A DNA stretch of 64,000 nt from Lepidostoma basale. Taxonomy: Eukaryota; Arthropoda; Insecta; Trichoptera; Lepidostomatidae. The notes beneath the pieces are model-generated. The model saw nothing but the letters and a program-made list of their open reading frames with translations, made no database searches and was not told where the DNA came from. Within the stretch, counting starts at the first letter, position 1. Each line of letters opens with the position of its first letter. Shown in pieces: positions 12,001 to 23,970 of the stretch. The stretch is from assembly GCA_022606425.2 (NCBI GenBank), contig JAHDVF020000248.1:124001-188000 (forward strand), written 5' to 3'. Made by a program: the position numbers and the translations under genes.

Positions 12001-13969
12001 AACTTATTTGTTTGACGTTGTATGTTGCTAGATGCGCTAATCACTTCAAACCCTTGAAACTGGAGAGACCGAATAATCATCGGTCACGCCTCGTATTATA
12101 TTATATATTCGTAAATATTTCGGGTACTTTATTAAACCTGGGTAAAATGAAATTGAGAAAATCATCAAAAATAGATTATGCTTGTGCATATCATCGATTA
12201 CCCTGTAGAGATAACGTTGCCAACTGGGAATATTTGTATTGATCGCCAATTGTGTTGGTCTGTAACTCTAGCGGTCGCCGGTGATTTAAAACGAATAAAA
12301 TGAATTGTATTATATTACAAACGCTCTTGAAATAAGCATTCCCTGTTCCTAAAAATACTTGTGCGAATGCCATGCCAGCACTGCCGCAGGGCGGATCTGA
12401 AGTCTGCCGTGTACTCGTATTATACCCTCTATGCGCTCCCAACTTGTGTTCATAATGTGAGAGCGAGTTTTATTTTCCTAACTGGAGGCAGTTTAAGACT
12501 TTTCTGGAAACTTCAGAGGAACTCCCCGAAGTATGACAGGTATGTTTTCCAACATGAGAAATGTACACCATTTACAACGTTTTATATGGAGGTATCCGGG
12601 AACAACATGCGACATATTGATGGATTGAGGGTGGATGTAGCTTTGAATTTTGATATTCGTCGAGATTAATATTGTTTATATATTTTATAATTTTTCCGTT
12701 TAATAACGAAGATTTTTGCCCTGGATTATGTTCGTTAAACAAAAATGCGCATGCGCATGTACAATTTCTTTATAAGTTATATCATATTACTTTATTCGTG
12801 GTTAAGACGTTAACACTGGCTAATTCCATTGTGTGTCCATTCATATATATACTTAATTCATATATATATTTTTATAAACTCAGTTTTATTTTTCTTACAA
12901 TACTAGTGCGTAATCAAATGTTCTAGTGCGTAATCACTAAAATATTGGCATAGTAAAATATTTATGTTTTATAAATATAAACAAACGTTTTTAAGATAAT
13001 CAAATGATTTGACTGAAATCTCTTCATGGAAGTTCATTTTAAATAATAATTAAATAAAACGATGTTTTTTATAACTACTTCCACATTTGTCTTTATTTCG
13101 AGAGCGACCAGTTTCAACATTTTAAAAGTTGAATCAGTATTTAATTAAAAGAAGACATATTTCCAAAAAATGTTATCATAGAAAAATGTTTGAATGAAAT
13201 CTGAACTCTAAATAAAAGCTAGTTCACCTAGTCACCTGCATATTCCCTCCCCCAGTCAGCGCCGCTCCCAAACTCGGATGATGAGAAGTTTATCTTTGTA
13301 ATAAGTATAGCATGTGGAGTTTTATACAAATTGTACCAAATCGCGGGAGGATGTAAACTCTCGCATGTCTTCTGAATAATTGAGAAAACAATTTCGCTAA
13401 CCCCCCGAAGCCTTCAAAATGATCGCAATTTAAATATGTACTCAAAGTCGTCAGGCGACACCCGCGGCTGGGCCCCGCCGGGGCGGGCGGGACTCGAATC
13501 TAACTTTTCGTTTTGTTTACTTTTTGAGTGATGTGCTAATTAATACTTTGCTGCTTTGAGTGAGCCCGAGTCACATACTATAGACGATCATTAACAAGAG
13601 TTCAACAACTTGTTGTTTACATTTATAAAATCTTTAGTCGAACCAAGTAAGCACACATTATTTTAATTAAACACTGTCATCGACCCATACCATCATTGTC
13701 ATCGAGCTCATAATGACTCATGGAATCGAACCAATAGTAGACACTGCCAGGACCAAGAAAACATTGTTACCCTTTGAGATAGGATACCCGACGAAGAGAT
13801 TCTCGGATCCTACAAAAATTACAAAGTGAGATTGTCTAAGCAGAGAAGACAATTTCGGAGGGATCAAATCGAGAGAATGGACCCAGTAAGGATTCTTAAG
13901 ATCTCAATGCACGAGATTACAGGCTGTAGACTATCAGGATGACCACCAAAGAGATGGAGAGAGTCACAT
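9066..13969. other. No gene recognised
   Basis: Open frames here are short and have no family resemblance. Positions about 9560-9740 and 10100-10330 are less AT-rich than the surroundings and could be regulatory or untranslated exon sequence, but nothing supports a specific call. A Penelope/hammerhead-like motif lies at 13106-13137 on the minus strand. Confidence 0.5.
13106..13137 (-). repeat. CTGA-stem-GAAAC motif, hammerhead-like
   Basis: The minus strand reads CTGA, then TTCAAC / loop / GTTGAA as a perfect 6-base stem, then ACTGGTCG. The layout matches other motifs in the window that sit in foldback or Penelope-like contexts. Confidence 0.4.
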
Positions 13970-16068
13970 GACCAAATTTGATATCCTGTCTTCTTCTTCA
14001 AGTGCCCTGTCGGGTCCCCCCCAACGTTGGCGATCACCTCGGCGAACCTGTCCCTGTCCTGCGCCGCTCGGAACAGCTCCTCAACACTTCGGATGCCGGT
14101 CCACTCCCTCACGTTTCGCAGCCAGGACATTTGTCTCCTTCCGGGCCCTCGGCGTCCCTCAATTTTTCCCTCCAATATCAGTTGGAGAAGGTGGTACTTT
14201 TCCCCACGCAGTATATGACCCAGATATGAGATCTTTCGAACCTTGATAGTTGATAACAATTCCCTGTCAACTCTAGCTCGCATCAGGACTTCGGTATTGG
14301 TAACCATGTCTGTCCAGGGAATTCTGAGCATTCGGCGATGGAGCCACATTTCAAATGCTTCCAGTCTGTTCATTGAGTTAACTTTCAGGGTCCAATTTAC
14401 ATAGCATTTGATCATTCTCTGACGGAGTTTCAAGTTTACGTTATCATTGCAGAAGAGTGATTTCATTTTATTAAACGTAGCTCTTTCTGCCTCGATTCTG
14501 CATTTTATCTCTACATCTGGGTTAAGAGATTGTGTTAGTATGCTGCCAAGGTATTTACATTTTTCCACCCTTTCAACGTTACGGCCGTTCAAATGCAATA
14601 CTGATCCACTGTAGTCAAGCCGTCCAAATGTCATCCATTTGGTTTTGCTGATATTTTCACCGGACTCGTCAACAAGATTAAGGAGGTCCTGAAGATCGCT
14701 GACACTTTCAGCTAATAAAACAGTGTCGTCGGCATATCTTATAGTGTTTATCATAACGCCATTAATTTTCAGTCTTTTCTCGGTGTTGATGAGGGCTCGT
14801 TTAAAAACATAGTCGGAGTAGAGGTTAAATAACAATGGAGAAAGGTTACAACCCTATCTCACACCTCGCAGAATGGTAATTGCGTTAGACTTCTCGTATC
14901 CGTGTCTTATGTCGGCTGTTTGGAACCAGTACAGGTTTTTAATAAAATTTAAATCTTTGTTATCAATATTGCACCTGACAAGCATTTTTATTAGGTCACT
15001 ATGTTTTACCCTGTCAAATGCTTTTTCGTAGTCAATAAAGCATGCGACCACCTCTTTTCTTTGGTCCCGGCAATTTTGTAGCAGTACGTTGATAACTAAT
15101 ACTCGTAGTGCTTCGCGTGTTCCAAACGCGTTCCTGACACCAAACTGAGTATCGTCGAAGTCTTGCTCACATTTACTACGTATTCTGGCATATATTATTT
15201 TAATAAATAGTTTCAGGACGTGACTCATGAGACTAATCAATCTGTAGTCTCCACATATTTTAGGATGTTATTCTTTAGGTAACGTCATAAAGGTGGACTT
15301 CAGCCAGTCGTGGGGTGTGTTCCCGGTGTCATATATTGCATTTAAAAGTCTCAATAGGTAGTCAATATTGTCATTGTCAATGAGCTTCAACACCTCGACT
15401 GGAATGTCGTCTGGGCCGCATGCTTTACGATTGTCTGAGGTCTGTATTGCGTGAAGAACTTCCGATTTTATTATTTTAGGTCCGTACAAATTGGTAGAAA
15501 CATCAGTATCAGGTCTATTGTCTATAAATACATCATTGATATATTTTTCCTATGTTTGCAAAATATATTTTTCATCCAAAATCAGTTTATTCGAATCGTC
15601 AACTAACCATGATGGAGTACTCTTTCTTGATGTGCCTGTCATTTTTTTGAGTTTCTTGTGTAGCTTAAATGTGTTATGGCTACGGCTGTACATTTCTAGT
15701 TCATCACACTGTGACCTCATCCACTCCTCTTTAGCCATTTTTATTTCATTTGTTATTGTCCTCTGCAATCGTTTGTATTGTGTCTCATTATTCTTGAATT
15801 TACGCCTTTCATCCATCAAGTCCAAGATATGCTCGGTCATTCAATTATTTTTCTTTCTATGTCCATCAGCTTTCAGATGTGCCTTACAATTTTCGGTGAT
15901 TAGTGTTTTAAATTCATCCCACTGTGTTTGTATTTCTACTGGTGGGTCCTGACGAAGTTGTCTCATCCCATTGTTGATTGCTTGCGATATCGTACTTCTG
16001 ATAACATCACATTGAATTTTGGATGTGTCTATTCGAATTGATGGTTTAGGCTTTTTTATTTGTTTCAA
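13970..16068 (-). pseudogene. Non-LTR retrotransposon, endonuclease-less 3' part with reverse transcriptase
   Basis: Read from right to left on the minus strand: a linker (IQTQWDEFKTLI, MDERRKFKN), RT motifs (KACGPDDIPVEVLK, then DTQFGVRNAFGTREAL, then ACFIDYEKAFDRVKH), the catalytic block INTIRYADDTVLLAES, and the C-terminal tail (YLGSILTQSLNPDVEIKCRI, RMLRIPWTDMVTN, SYLGHILRGEKYHLLQLI, GRRGPGRRQMSWL, AQDRDRFAEVIANV). At least four frameshifts or stops separate the open segments. The element is 5'-truncated (no apurinic endonuclease domain seen) and ends in a GAAGAAGA-type tail near 13985. The family resembles the C-terminal half of I/RTE-like LINEs. It is not functional as read. Confidence 0.9.
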
Positions 16069-16099
16069 GCCTATGATATCATATCCTGCCCATATGATA

Positions 16100-18555
16100 T
16101 CATGCCCATATCCTGTCTAAATGAATCATATTTTATATTTAAAGGATAATAATATTTATATAAGGATAATATTATTGTAACCCCTAATGATGTCAACATA
16201 GGTTGGCAAAACAGCCGTCACGAAAAACAAGATATAATTGTGATACATGAAACAAAGTTTTTTAATTAAACAGTTTATAATGCTAAAGTATCATAGTGTT
16301 TCGGCCAAAACAATGGACTATTTAAATAAAACACTTAAGAATAATCACAACCGTTTTATTTTATGCGTCTATTTTATGAACTTCAAATAAGTGAATCAAA
16401 CTTGTTAATTGAACCAATGAACGATACTTGCAGCCCGATATTTGGCTGTTACCTAGTCGTGGTGTGGTTTCTAAGACTAAACGTCTTAGAAGTACTGACT
16501 GGCATTGCGGACATCCTGTAATTAGTATGTCCGAGTCGTGTGCTCGAGGGGTCGGGAGTACACCCTGTCCTACCAGTTCTGGTGGTCCATAAACTGAGTT
16601 AGTTAACTTAAGTTATTGCCGGAAGACACTCCAGCTAAGGACTGTTAAGAAATTATTGAGGGTTCTTGCGCAATGAACAGAGAGAAGACAGTGTCACGTA
16701 TGCTAATCAAATCTCTGTAATACTCCTAGTATGGTACTTCTCCATAACTCTATTGAATTGACAAGAAACATTCTTCTGTTATATTTCTTGTTAAACTTCA
16801 TCGCGGAATTTGATAGCGGGATAATTAATTAATTCAATGTCATTGGTGATAATGTTTATTTCTTTTAAAATTGTTGTTGATATATTTATTTATGATATTA
16901 AAAAAAACTACTTTTAGCTAATAATAGCACTCTATACTATTACGTTAAGTTCGAAAGGCAATTATAAAATTTTCATCAAATTGTACTTGTTAGTTATATT
17001 TTAGATGAAATTAAAAATATTTGAAAATTGTTTTAGCCGATTCAAATCAGACACGCGATAAAATTACATCAGCATAGATTTTATTTGAATTTGTAAAATA
17101 ACACAACTATTAAGAAAATGAGTTCAAAGGAAATTAATTGCAAGAAGGAGGATTTCGATAGTATAGGAGCGAGAGAAGGGGGAGAGGATTTAGTATTTTG
17201 AGTCAATATTGGTTCAATATCAACATGGCAGCCGAACATTCTGATCGGAGAATAGAGGAGTGCGATTACATGTAAAGAGAAGTTATCAATATACAACCTT
17301 ACAGTAACCACGCGATTATACTTATATATATCCACACGCGCACAGGCTCAAGTTTCACTTGAAAATATCGAATTACGTCAAACAATCTCATTTAAATTTA
17401 AACAGGGCAATAACAAAATTCCAAATATCTTGATAACGCGAATTATCTAATGAAATATTGGCGTTAAAAGTAACTTGTTCGTATTCTTCACTCTGAAATA
17501 CGATGAGGTTAGTTCTAATTCTACAAGAAGACCACACAATCATATCATCAATATTTTATAATTATTACATATTTATTTAATTTTCACGGTTTTTTATATA
17601 ACATCTTTAGAACATTTTGATTGTCAGTTTCCGGCATCCCTGGCGCGCAAATTAGATACCAAGACGTGTGCCCATAGTGGTCCGTGATGTCGCGTAGAGG
17701 CACGAGAGACCCGGGCGGGGAGATGGGGGCGCGGGAGGTGTTACGGAGGTGAACGTAAGGGCGGAGAGAGGCGAGTGTAGGATTAAGGAAACAGGCCCTC
17801 AATTAATATGTCCTACTTGACATGATCATGATTGAGCTCTTACGAGGATCCTTATGTCTGTGAAAGCGATTTCCTTAGCGTTTTAGACATTTGGAATTTG
17901 GAATTTTAACGAGTTGCTACACAAACTATGGGAACAGCTTTAAAAGAAAACTGGAACACAATAGTCATATAAAGTATTAATCTTCCTGTCGAGTCCGCGG
18001 GATGAACGGCAAATCAATGTGTGTAGGACGACATGTTTGTAATTAACATATTCATATGCGTATTTCAGGAATGTCGTGCAATAATAAATGTTCTTTGGAA
18101 TAGAAAGTTAACCACCGCTTACCCGAAGCTGTTATATGCAATCCCTAGATCCATCCCTATTAAATCCCTCCATCTCATTTAATTTATTTTGTATTATTTA
18201 TTTTCACAGAGCAAAGCATGGTACATAAAAAAAATAATTTCCTCCCATAAAATTATTTCAGACATATCTGTGAGGGTCTGCAAAAGTGAGAAATGGTAGG
18301 AAAAATAAGGGAATGAAGGAAAATTTCTTATTTTCCTAGGAAAATAAAGAAAAAAATGAGCATGGAAACTAGGAGCAGAAACACTTCTGTTCTTTTGAAT
18401 AGAAATTGTTGGGTTTAAGAGTCGGTAAGCGCTCGTGATTCGCCGAGATAGGGGTGGAGGCTAGGGCTCCGGCTGGTGCACTGACAATTGCCGGGCGGGA
18501 GATTGACAGTAGAATGCCTCTTCTGGAATCTTCAAAAATCGTTCATTAATTAGAA
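16100..18555. other. No gene recognised
   Basis: Anonymous sequence. Positions about 16265-16345 share catagtgtttcggccaaaac-like text with 53060-53105, a short unclassified repeat. Segments near 16440-16640 and 17640-17770 are less AT-rich. No coding or RNA signal is supported. Confidence 0.5.
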
Positions 18556-18559
18556 TATT

Positions 18560-18995
18560 TAGTGTCATGTGGGTCCTAATGAGGCTATCGAGCCCATTCT
18601 TAGACTCTGGGATATCTAAAGCAGGAGAAGATGTTAGCAGTGGAACTACCGCCTCCCGACGGTATCTCCTTTCTACTCCTTCTCTCTGCGGCGTCTTTTC
18701 TGCACTATGGTGCGAAGTCTTTCGTGCTTTATGTACTGTTATTCTCCATACAGGTCTATCTTCTACAGTATTTACCCAGCATTCACTGTCAATGGACTGA
18801 CTCCGTTGTAGGTTTCCTTTAGGGTGTTATTGAAACGTTTCCTCTGGTTAGGAATTCTTATAATATGGCCAGCTTAGACTGGTTGTCGCTGAATAATGGC
18901 AACCTCGACACTCGTCACAGCAAGTATGTGGTCACTATTCCGTTTGTCCTGCCATTTCACGTTGACATTCAGTATTAACAGATGGCAGATTAAAT
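18560..18995 (-). pseudogene. LINE reverse transcriptase C-terminal tail, decayed
   Basis: Minus-strand reading gives WQDKRNSDHILAVTSVEVAI, then AGHIIRIPNQRKRFNNTLKE, matching the 'WQDxVTNxEVLxRA...AGHVIRMxxxR' tail of a common non-LTR family. The remainder is rich in Lys and Arg and broken by stops. The fragment is 5'-truncated. Confidence 0.55.
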
Positions 18996-21014
18996 CATTC
19001 CTGTAATAGTTGTTTTAGAACAATGTCAGAGTATAATTACACTCAAAAACTAATAAGAGTTTATAGGTGGCACGCAAAACACAAACATTGAAAGTTGAAC
19101 TTATACTCAAGTATTACTCAAAGAAACGAAAAAAATCATAATGCAAGCAATGAACTACTGCATAATTAAAAAAACTTGTTATCGGTAGTTGAAGCCAAGT
19201 AACAATCAAAATGCGTTAAAAAACATTCATTCAAACAGTTTCAAGTGGCTGCAGAAACACTTTTCTCTCACCTCAGCCTTATGTCTGGCGTATTGCAGAT
19301 GCATCGTTAAATATTTTCTAAGATTGTCACTATCTCATAGCGGCATTTCATTCGGCTCCAATTTCGCGATATTTAGAAAAACTAAGATCTTGGGTTTAGA
19401 TTTGTTACGCATTCAGCATGTGAATTTTATTAATATTTCACACAAGTCATTAATTTAAAAATCCCAATCTTACGAGCAATAAGAACAATACACTGCAGTC
19501 CAAGTGGTAGCGGAGGGGAGGTAGAGCGAAGGGTAGAGCGAAGGGTAGAGCGGTGGGACGGGCCGGCCGGCGGGGCTGTTGTTAGCGGCCGACTACTAGA
19601 GAAGGTTCTGTAATTGCAAATTCAGTTAAGAGGGCACGAGAAGTCAATTTCAATGCAAATTCGTTCCAATTATTCCTTCAGAACTCGGGGCTGGTACTCG
19701 CGGCAACTTTGAACGTTTTTACGTGGAATTTTGGATGCTCGAGCTAAATTTGCTCTATTCAATGCCTCAACCTGATTTCCTATTGAAAATGCAAAACATC
19801 TCCTCGATTGAACCGAAAAACTTTTAGGAATAAAAAATATAAATGTGCCCATTCTTCCATCGAGATGAAAAGCTATTCCCGCTAAATAGAAACTTGACTT
19901 TAAAATATCTAATCGGTATTTGCACCTTGAATAATTATACTCGTTCAATAAAATAGTTTTGAATGCCAAAATACCATCTATCATGACACAGAAAGACTTC
20001 CAGTAAGTCCGACTCCCTGGCGTCCTAGAGTGGTTCTCGTGAGTCCCGGGCAATGTGATCACTGACCTTACCATAAGGTCACAGTACATCAAACCAAATG
20101 TTGATTTATAAGCGCCTAATTAAATAAAGCAGGTTCCCTCAAAATTTCGAACAGGTAGAAATAATTTTAAAATACGGCGATTCCTTTTGATTTCCATTTG
20201 AATAAAAATAACATTTGGAGATGTGTAATCTAAGAGAAGCACCAGGGCAAGGTAAGAGTTAGTCAAATATAGCCTTTCAACTCGATTTGTCTGCTCTTGT
20301 ATTCAGTATCGGCGAGTGTTTGTTGTTTACTGCAAATATTTGCCTCGCGGCCACCGGCGCTCCGCTCTGGCAGGACGGGCGGCGCGTGATGTTCTAGTGA
20401 TTTAAGTCGTTCGGAAAATCCAAAATCTTAAATATACCAGAACAATGCAATGTGGCAAAAGATCTGCTAGGTGGACTGCATGCTTCTTATTATTTTTCAA
20501 TTTGATCGGGTGATCAATTGGCTCGAAATTTAGCTCCTCGTGCGATGCGTAAGACCGGCTGTATCGCCATATTTTGGGTGGTCGACCAGGTGGACGTTGC
20601 CGTTGCCCTACTGGTATCCCATTTGCAGAAGTGTATATGATTCTGTAAGTGTTCATACGATTTACACGGTCTCGTCAGAATCGTCTCCTCGTTTTGCTTG
20701 ATCTCACGTTATTCTCAGATGCAAAAGGGGGAGGAGATTAGCAGCGAGGTAAGCCTGAGGTAAAAAAGCGTGAGAGAGCGAGGTAAGATTAGGCAGCCTG
20801 AGGTAAAAAACAGCCATCGCTCACAGATCAAAAAATACACCCTCGGACACTGGACTACATGCTTATAAGTGTCGCAGAGTAAAAGTGTATACATGATTCG
20901 TCAATTTAGTAAATGATCCATTGTTCCAGTTAATGAACCTCGTTGGCACCGGCTGGCATTCAATTTAATCTCTTGAATGTCCCGTTGAATGCACTACTGA
21001 ATTACGGAAAGTGT
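18996..21014. other. No gene recognised
   Basis: Apart from the small tandem repeat at 19519-19556 and a weak GRPPK-containing frame at 20402-20656, nothing identifiable was seen. The frame at 19670-20092 has no recognised domain. Confidence 0.4.
19519..19556. repeat. Short tandem repeat, period about 12
   Basis: Three copies of ggtagagcgaa(g) follow one another, in a locally GC-rich stretch that continues into ggccggccggcgggg. No coding or regulatory role is evident. Confidence 0.8.
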
Positions 21015-22335
21015 GGATTGCCACAGTGTTCTATCCTGGCATACTCTCTCGCCACTTAAAAATGCATACATCTTGTCAGGCACGCAAGTGTCTTTGACAT
21101 TTAAAACTCGATTAATTTAATTGTACCTCATTTTCTTCAGTCTACATTTATTTCGTGTTCCGTCAACATTTGAACGCATCAATATCAAAGAATATTTTCA
21201 CCTCATTCTTCCTACAGTCATTCTTTTTATGTCCCCAAATCATATCGATGAACCTACTATTCCATTGATCATCATATTTTCATTCACTTCTAATTTATGA
21301 CAGCCGATGATTCATTTAACTTCATATTGCATGAAGATTTACTCTAATCTCATGTCCACCCCATTAACTCTGTTTCAATCCTTTTTTGCATTTACATGCT
21401 TCACTTCTATGTATAGAATTGGTACAAGAACACCATTGTGGGGTACCGTCATAGCTTTTCAGATTTACTTTTGTTTGAGATGACAACTTAACCGTCGCGT
21501 TGCCATGTGGTAAATTGAGTTTCCACTGCCAATTTAAAGTTGATTTTCTTAAAACCTATGGACCCTAATATTATAAAAAAAATTGTAATCCTCCATTGAA
21601 GTGTTCTCAATATTTCGTAATAAAAAAAAAGCAAAAAATTACTTCCTTCATCCCAAAAAAAAATATTTTCTAAGACTGCCCTCACCTTCATTCGTGTTAA
21701 GGTAGAATTTGTTTTGCTAATATTTACAACTTTATCAAAAGTGACAAATACTTACTCGCTGTTTTGAACGTATTTGAATTATATCTTTGGCTTTTTCAAT
21801 ATGTACGTAATAATACCGACTGTAGACGGAAACGCAGGACGTAACTTAATAATATCAGAACTGTGAAAATATTAACACTTTACCAAAAGGGACAAATATT
21901 AATACGTACTCGTTGTCTTGAACGTACTATACATTTTGCCTAGGTGCCTTTATCATACGTAAAATCTCGTAAAGTCTAGCCGCGCCGGCCGCCGCGCGCG
22001 CTTGTCTTTACTTGCGTGTCCAGTCATTCGTATGCTATGACGCATTACATATCAGAAATCGCATGGTTCCAGAAAAAAATTAATAATGATATGTTTTTCA
22101 AATAATCCATGTATGTTATAGATATCGATCTATTCCTAATGAAATTCCCTACAAGATGACATAAATTAAATTTTGATTCATCTAGTCATATGCTTGATAT
22201 TTAGATAAAGTTAGCGGTAAACTGAACTTACCACATGGGAGCAAGCGTTTTGTTTTGAACACGGTACGTTAAGGGTTAAAGCACACCATTTACTTAGTTT
22301 CTTGCCCCAACTCTTCAAACACTAGACAAATGACA
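21015..22335 (-). mobile_element. RTE-like LINE family A, old fragment split by a MITE
   Basis: The stretch 21015-21487 follows the minus-strand layout of the family (ctatcctggcatac, then ggtacaagaacaccattgtg, then ttttgtttgagatgacaact). The alignment resumes at 22280 (gcacaccatttactta...cttgccccaactcttc), matching 32541-32580. The 784-base MITE at 21492-22275 separates the halves. Confidence 0.8.
21492..22275 (+). mobile_element. TTAA-flanked MITE, copy 1
   Basis: TTAA lies on both sides (21488-21491 and 22276-22279). The element separates two halves of an RTE fragment, and the uninterrupted paralogue at 32531-32551 shows a single TTAA there, so the borders are exact. The ends show an imperfect inverted relation (CCGTCGCG... 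at the left; CCCTTAACGTACCG... on the complement at the right; both followed within 35 bases by CCATGTGGTAA). A diverged reverse copy is at 44740-46587. TTAA duplication is the hallmark of piggyBac-type insertion. No transposase is encoded, so this is non-autonomous. Confidence 0.88.
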
Positions 22336-23027
22336 CGTTACAAGAGAAAAATAATTAAATTGTTCACGCTTCAAAACTCTCCTTAATTAAAATGGATTAT
22401 TTACAGATAGGTGGTCTTCGAAATAGATCTCTTTACTCTTTATATGCATCTATTACAAATATGTGACCGCCTATTGATAAAGGCAGCAAATATGTGTGTT
22501 TCCTTTGATTTTATTTTTTACAGTGGTGTAATAATTTATTATATATCCAAATAATGACAATCATAATCTGACTTGGAAATGCAATTCAGCTTGCTTCTAA
22601 GAAATAACACAGAATTCTAACTGTTACTGTTAGGAGAACAAATCTCTCTAATTCTTTCATGACAGATCACATCCTCTTAATCCGAGAGAAGTATCAGCCG
22701 GCTCTAATGGATTATCTCTGAGATAATATGTAACTTATTTAAAGGAAGATTCCTATCAGTATTAAACAGTTAAATCTGTTATTCGGTCGAGACTCGTGCT
22801 TTACTAACAAGTTACAGTTTAAATACACACAAAACTGGAGTGAATGTAAATGAAAGTCAGGTAAACAGTAATACTCGGCAGTCCGTTATTCTACAAAGTC
22901 AAATGAATGGACCTTCCTCGGGAGATGAATATTGAAATGTCTCGCCCCGCCCCCGCCCCGTTAGAGCCGCGGTACCGAGTACGTAAATACATATATACTT
23001 ATATGTTTTGTTGGCAGCAATACGTTT

Positions 23028-23252
23028 GATGTGTTTTTGGGTAACACCGTGTGATAACTCCTTCTCGACCGACGTTTCGGAGATCGTTGCAGTCTCCATC
23101 TTCAGGGTAATGAATGTGATATGTGTTGTGTCTGCTAAACTACTTCACCGTTGTACCATGTCGCCGGCAGTGTGTAGATGGAGACTGCAACGATCTCCGA
23201 AACGTCGGTCGAGAAGGAGTTATCACACGGTGTTACCCAAAAACACATCAAA
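23028..23252. repeat. Foldback repeat 1 with hammerhead-like arms
   Basis: The right arm (about 23180-23252) reads gatggagactgcaacgatct then ccgaaacgtcggtcgagaag. The left arm is its inverted copy and includes the full CTGAAGATGG start on the complement. Arm length is about 75 bases with near-perfect pairing around an ~80-base spacer. Within each arm GGAGA and TCTCC form a small stem between CTGAAGA and GAAAC. Confidence 0.85.
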
Positions 23253-23261
23253 CTTATATGT

Positions 23262-23488
23262 TTTGGGTGATTTTGGGTAACACCGTGTGATTTCTCCTTC
23301 TCGACCGACGTTTCGGGGATCGTTGCAGTCTTCATCTTCAGGGTAATGTGGTGGTGGTAAGTTTATTACCACCACCACATTCCAATACCACCACCACATT
23401 ACCCTGAAGATGAAGACTGCAACGATTTCCGAAACGTCGGTCGAAAAGGAGAAATCACACGGCGTTACCCAAAATTACACAAAACATG
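23262..23488. repeat. Foldback repeat 2, tandem relative of repeat 1
   Basis: Inverted arms at about 23262-23347 and 23398-23488 have the same core as repeat 1 (ctgaagatgaagactgcaac, then ccgaaacgtcgg). The loop carries a gtggtggtgg / ccaccaccac secondary inverted repeat. The two foldbacks are adjacent, so this is a tandem pair. Confidence 0.85.
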
Positions 23489-23970
23489 GATTAATTGTAT
23501 CTCAATAGAGACGAATATACAAATTGGAAACAGAATATGGTGATCGAGGTGTTTACAGGACTTATGACCTGCCATTGGTTGGGTTATACAACTTGTAATA
23601 CAACATTCCCCATTCCACCCTTCTTACGACCACCATGTCTGACAATTTTTTGGAAGTTGTATATATGTTAATATGTAACACCAAACTTCACATGTTAGTT
23701 TCAATCTACACACTAGCGTCATCTATGAAGATTGGATTTAAGCATTAAGCAGGAGATCTTTTTATTAAGGCAATGTGAAAGGCTACCGCCATTAACGTAT
23801 TGCTAGATAACGCCTGGAGATGTCACTCCAATTTACATGCTAACTTGGACCAGTTTTTGTTTTTACTACATTTTGAATGAATACTGGATTTTACCCATTG
23901 CGGGTGTATACAAATACTTGTAGACGAATAAAATCCAGTATTCGTCTACAAGTATTTGTATACATTCAAA
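23489..23970 (+). repeat. Unclassified repeat, copy 1 (partner 57825-58145)
   Basis: Positions 23489-23735 match 57897-58140 (ggattaattgtatctcaata, gtttacaggacttatgacct, acaacattccccattcc, cactagcg). Positions 23872-23965 carry an inverted pair of tactggattttacccattg / cagtattcgtctacaagtat, and related text adjoins the partner at 57840-57890. No coding signal. Confidence 0.75.

Noticed and set aside
13968..14246. Plus-strand frames over the LINE tail at 14 kb
   Set aside because: They are antisense to the conserved GRRGPGRRQ/AQDRDRF coding region of the LINE.
20402..20656. Minus-strand frame with GQRQRPPGRPPKIWRYSRS
   Set aside because: The GRPPK patch resembles LINE tails, but no flanking LINE motif supports it.
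22960..23490. Repeats with spacers, considered as a CRISPR-like array
   Set aside because: The repeats are inverted pairs in a eukaryotic genome, with no regular spacer arrangement.
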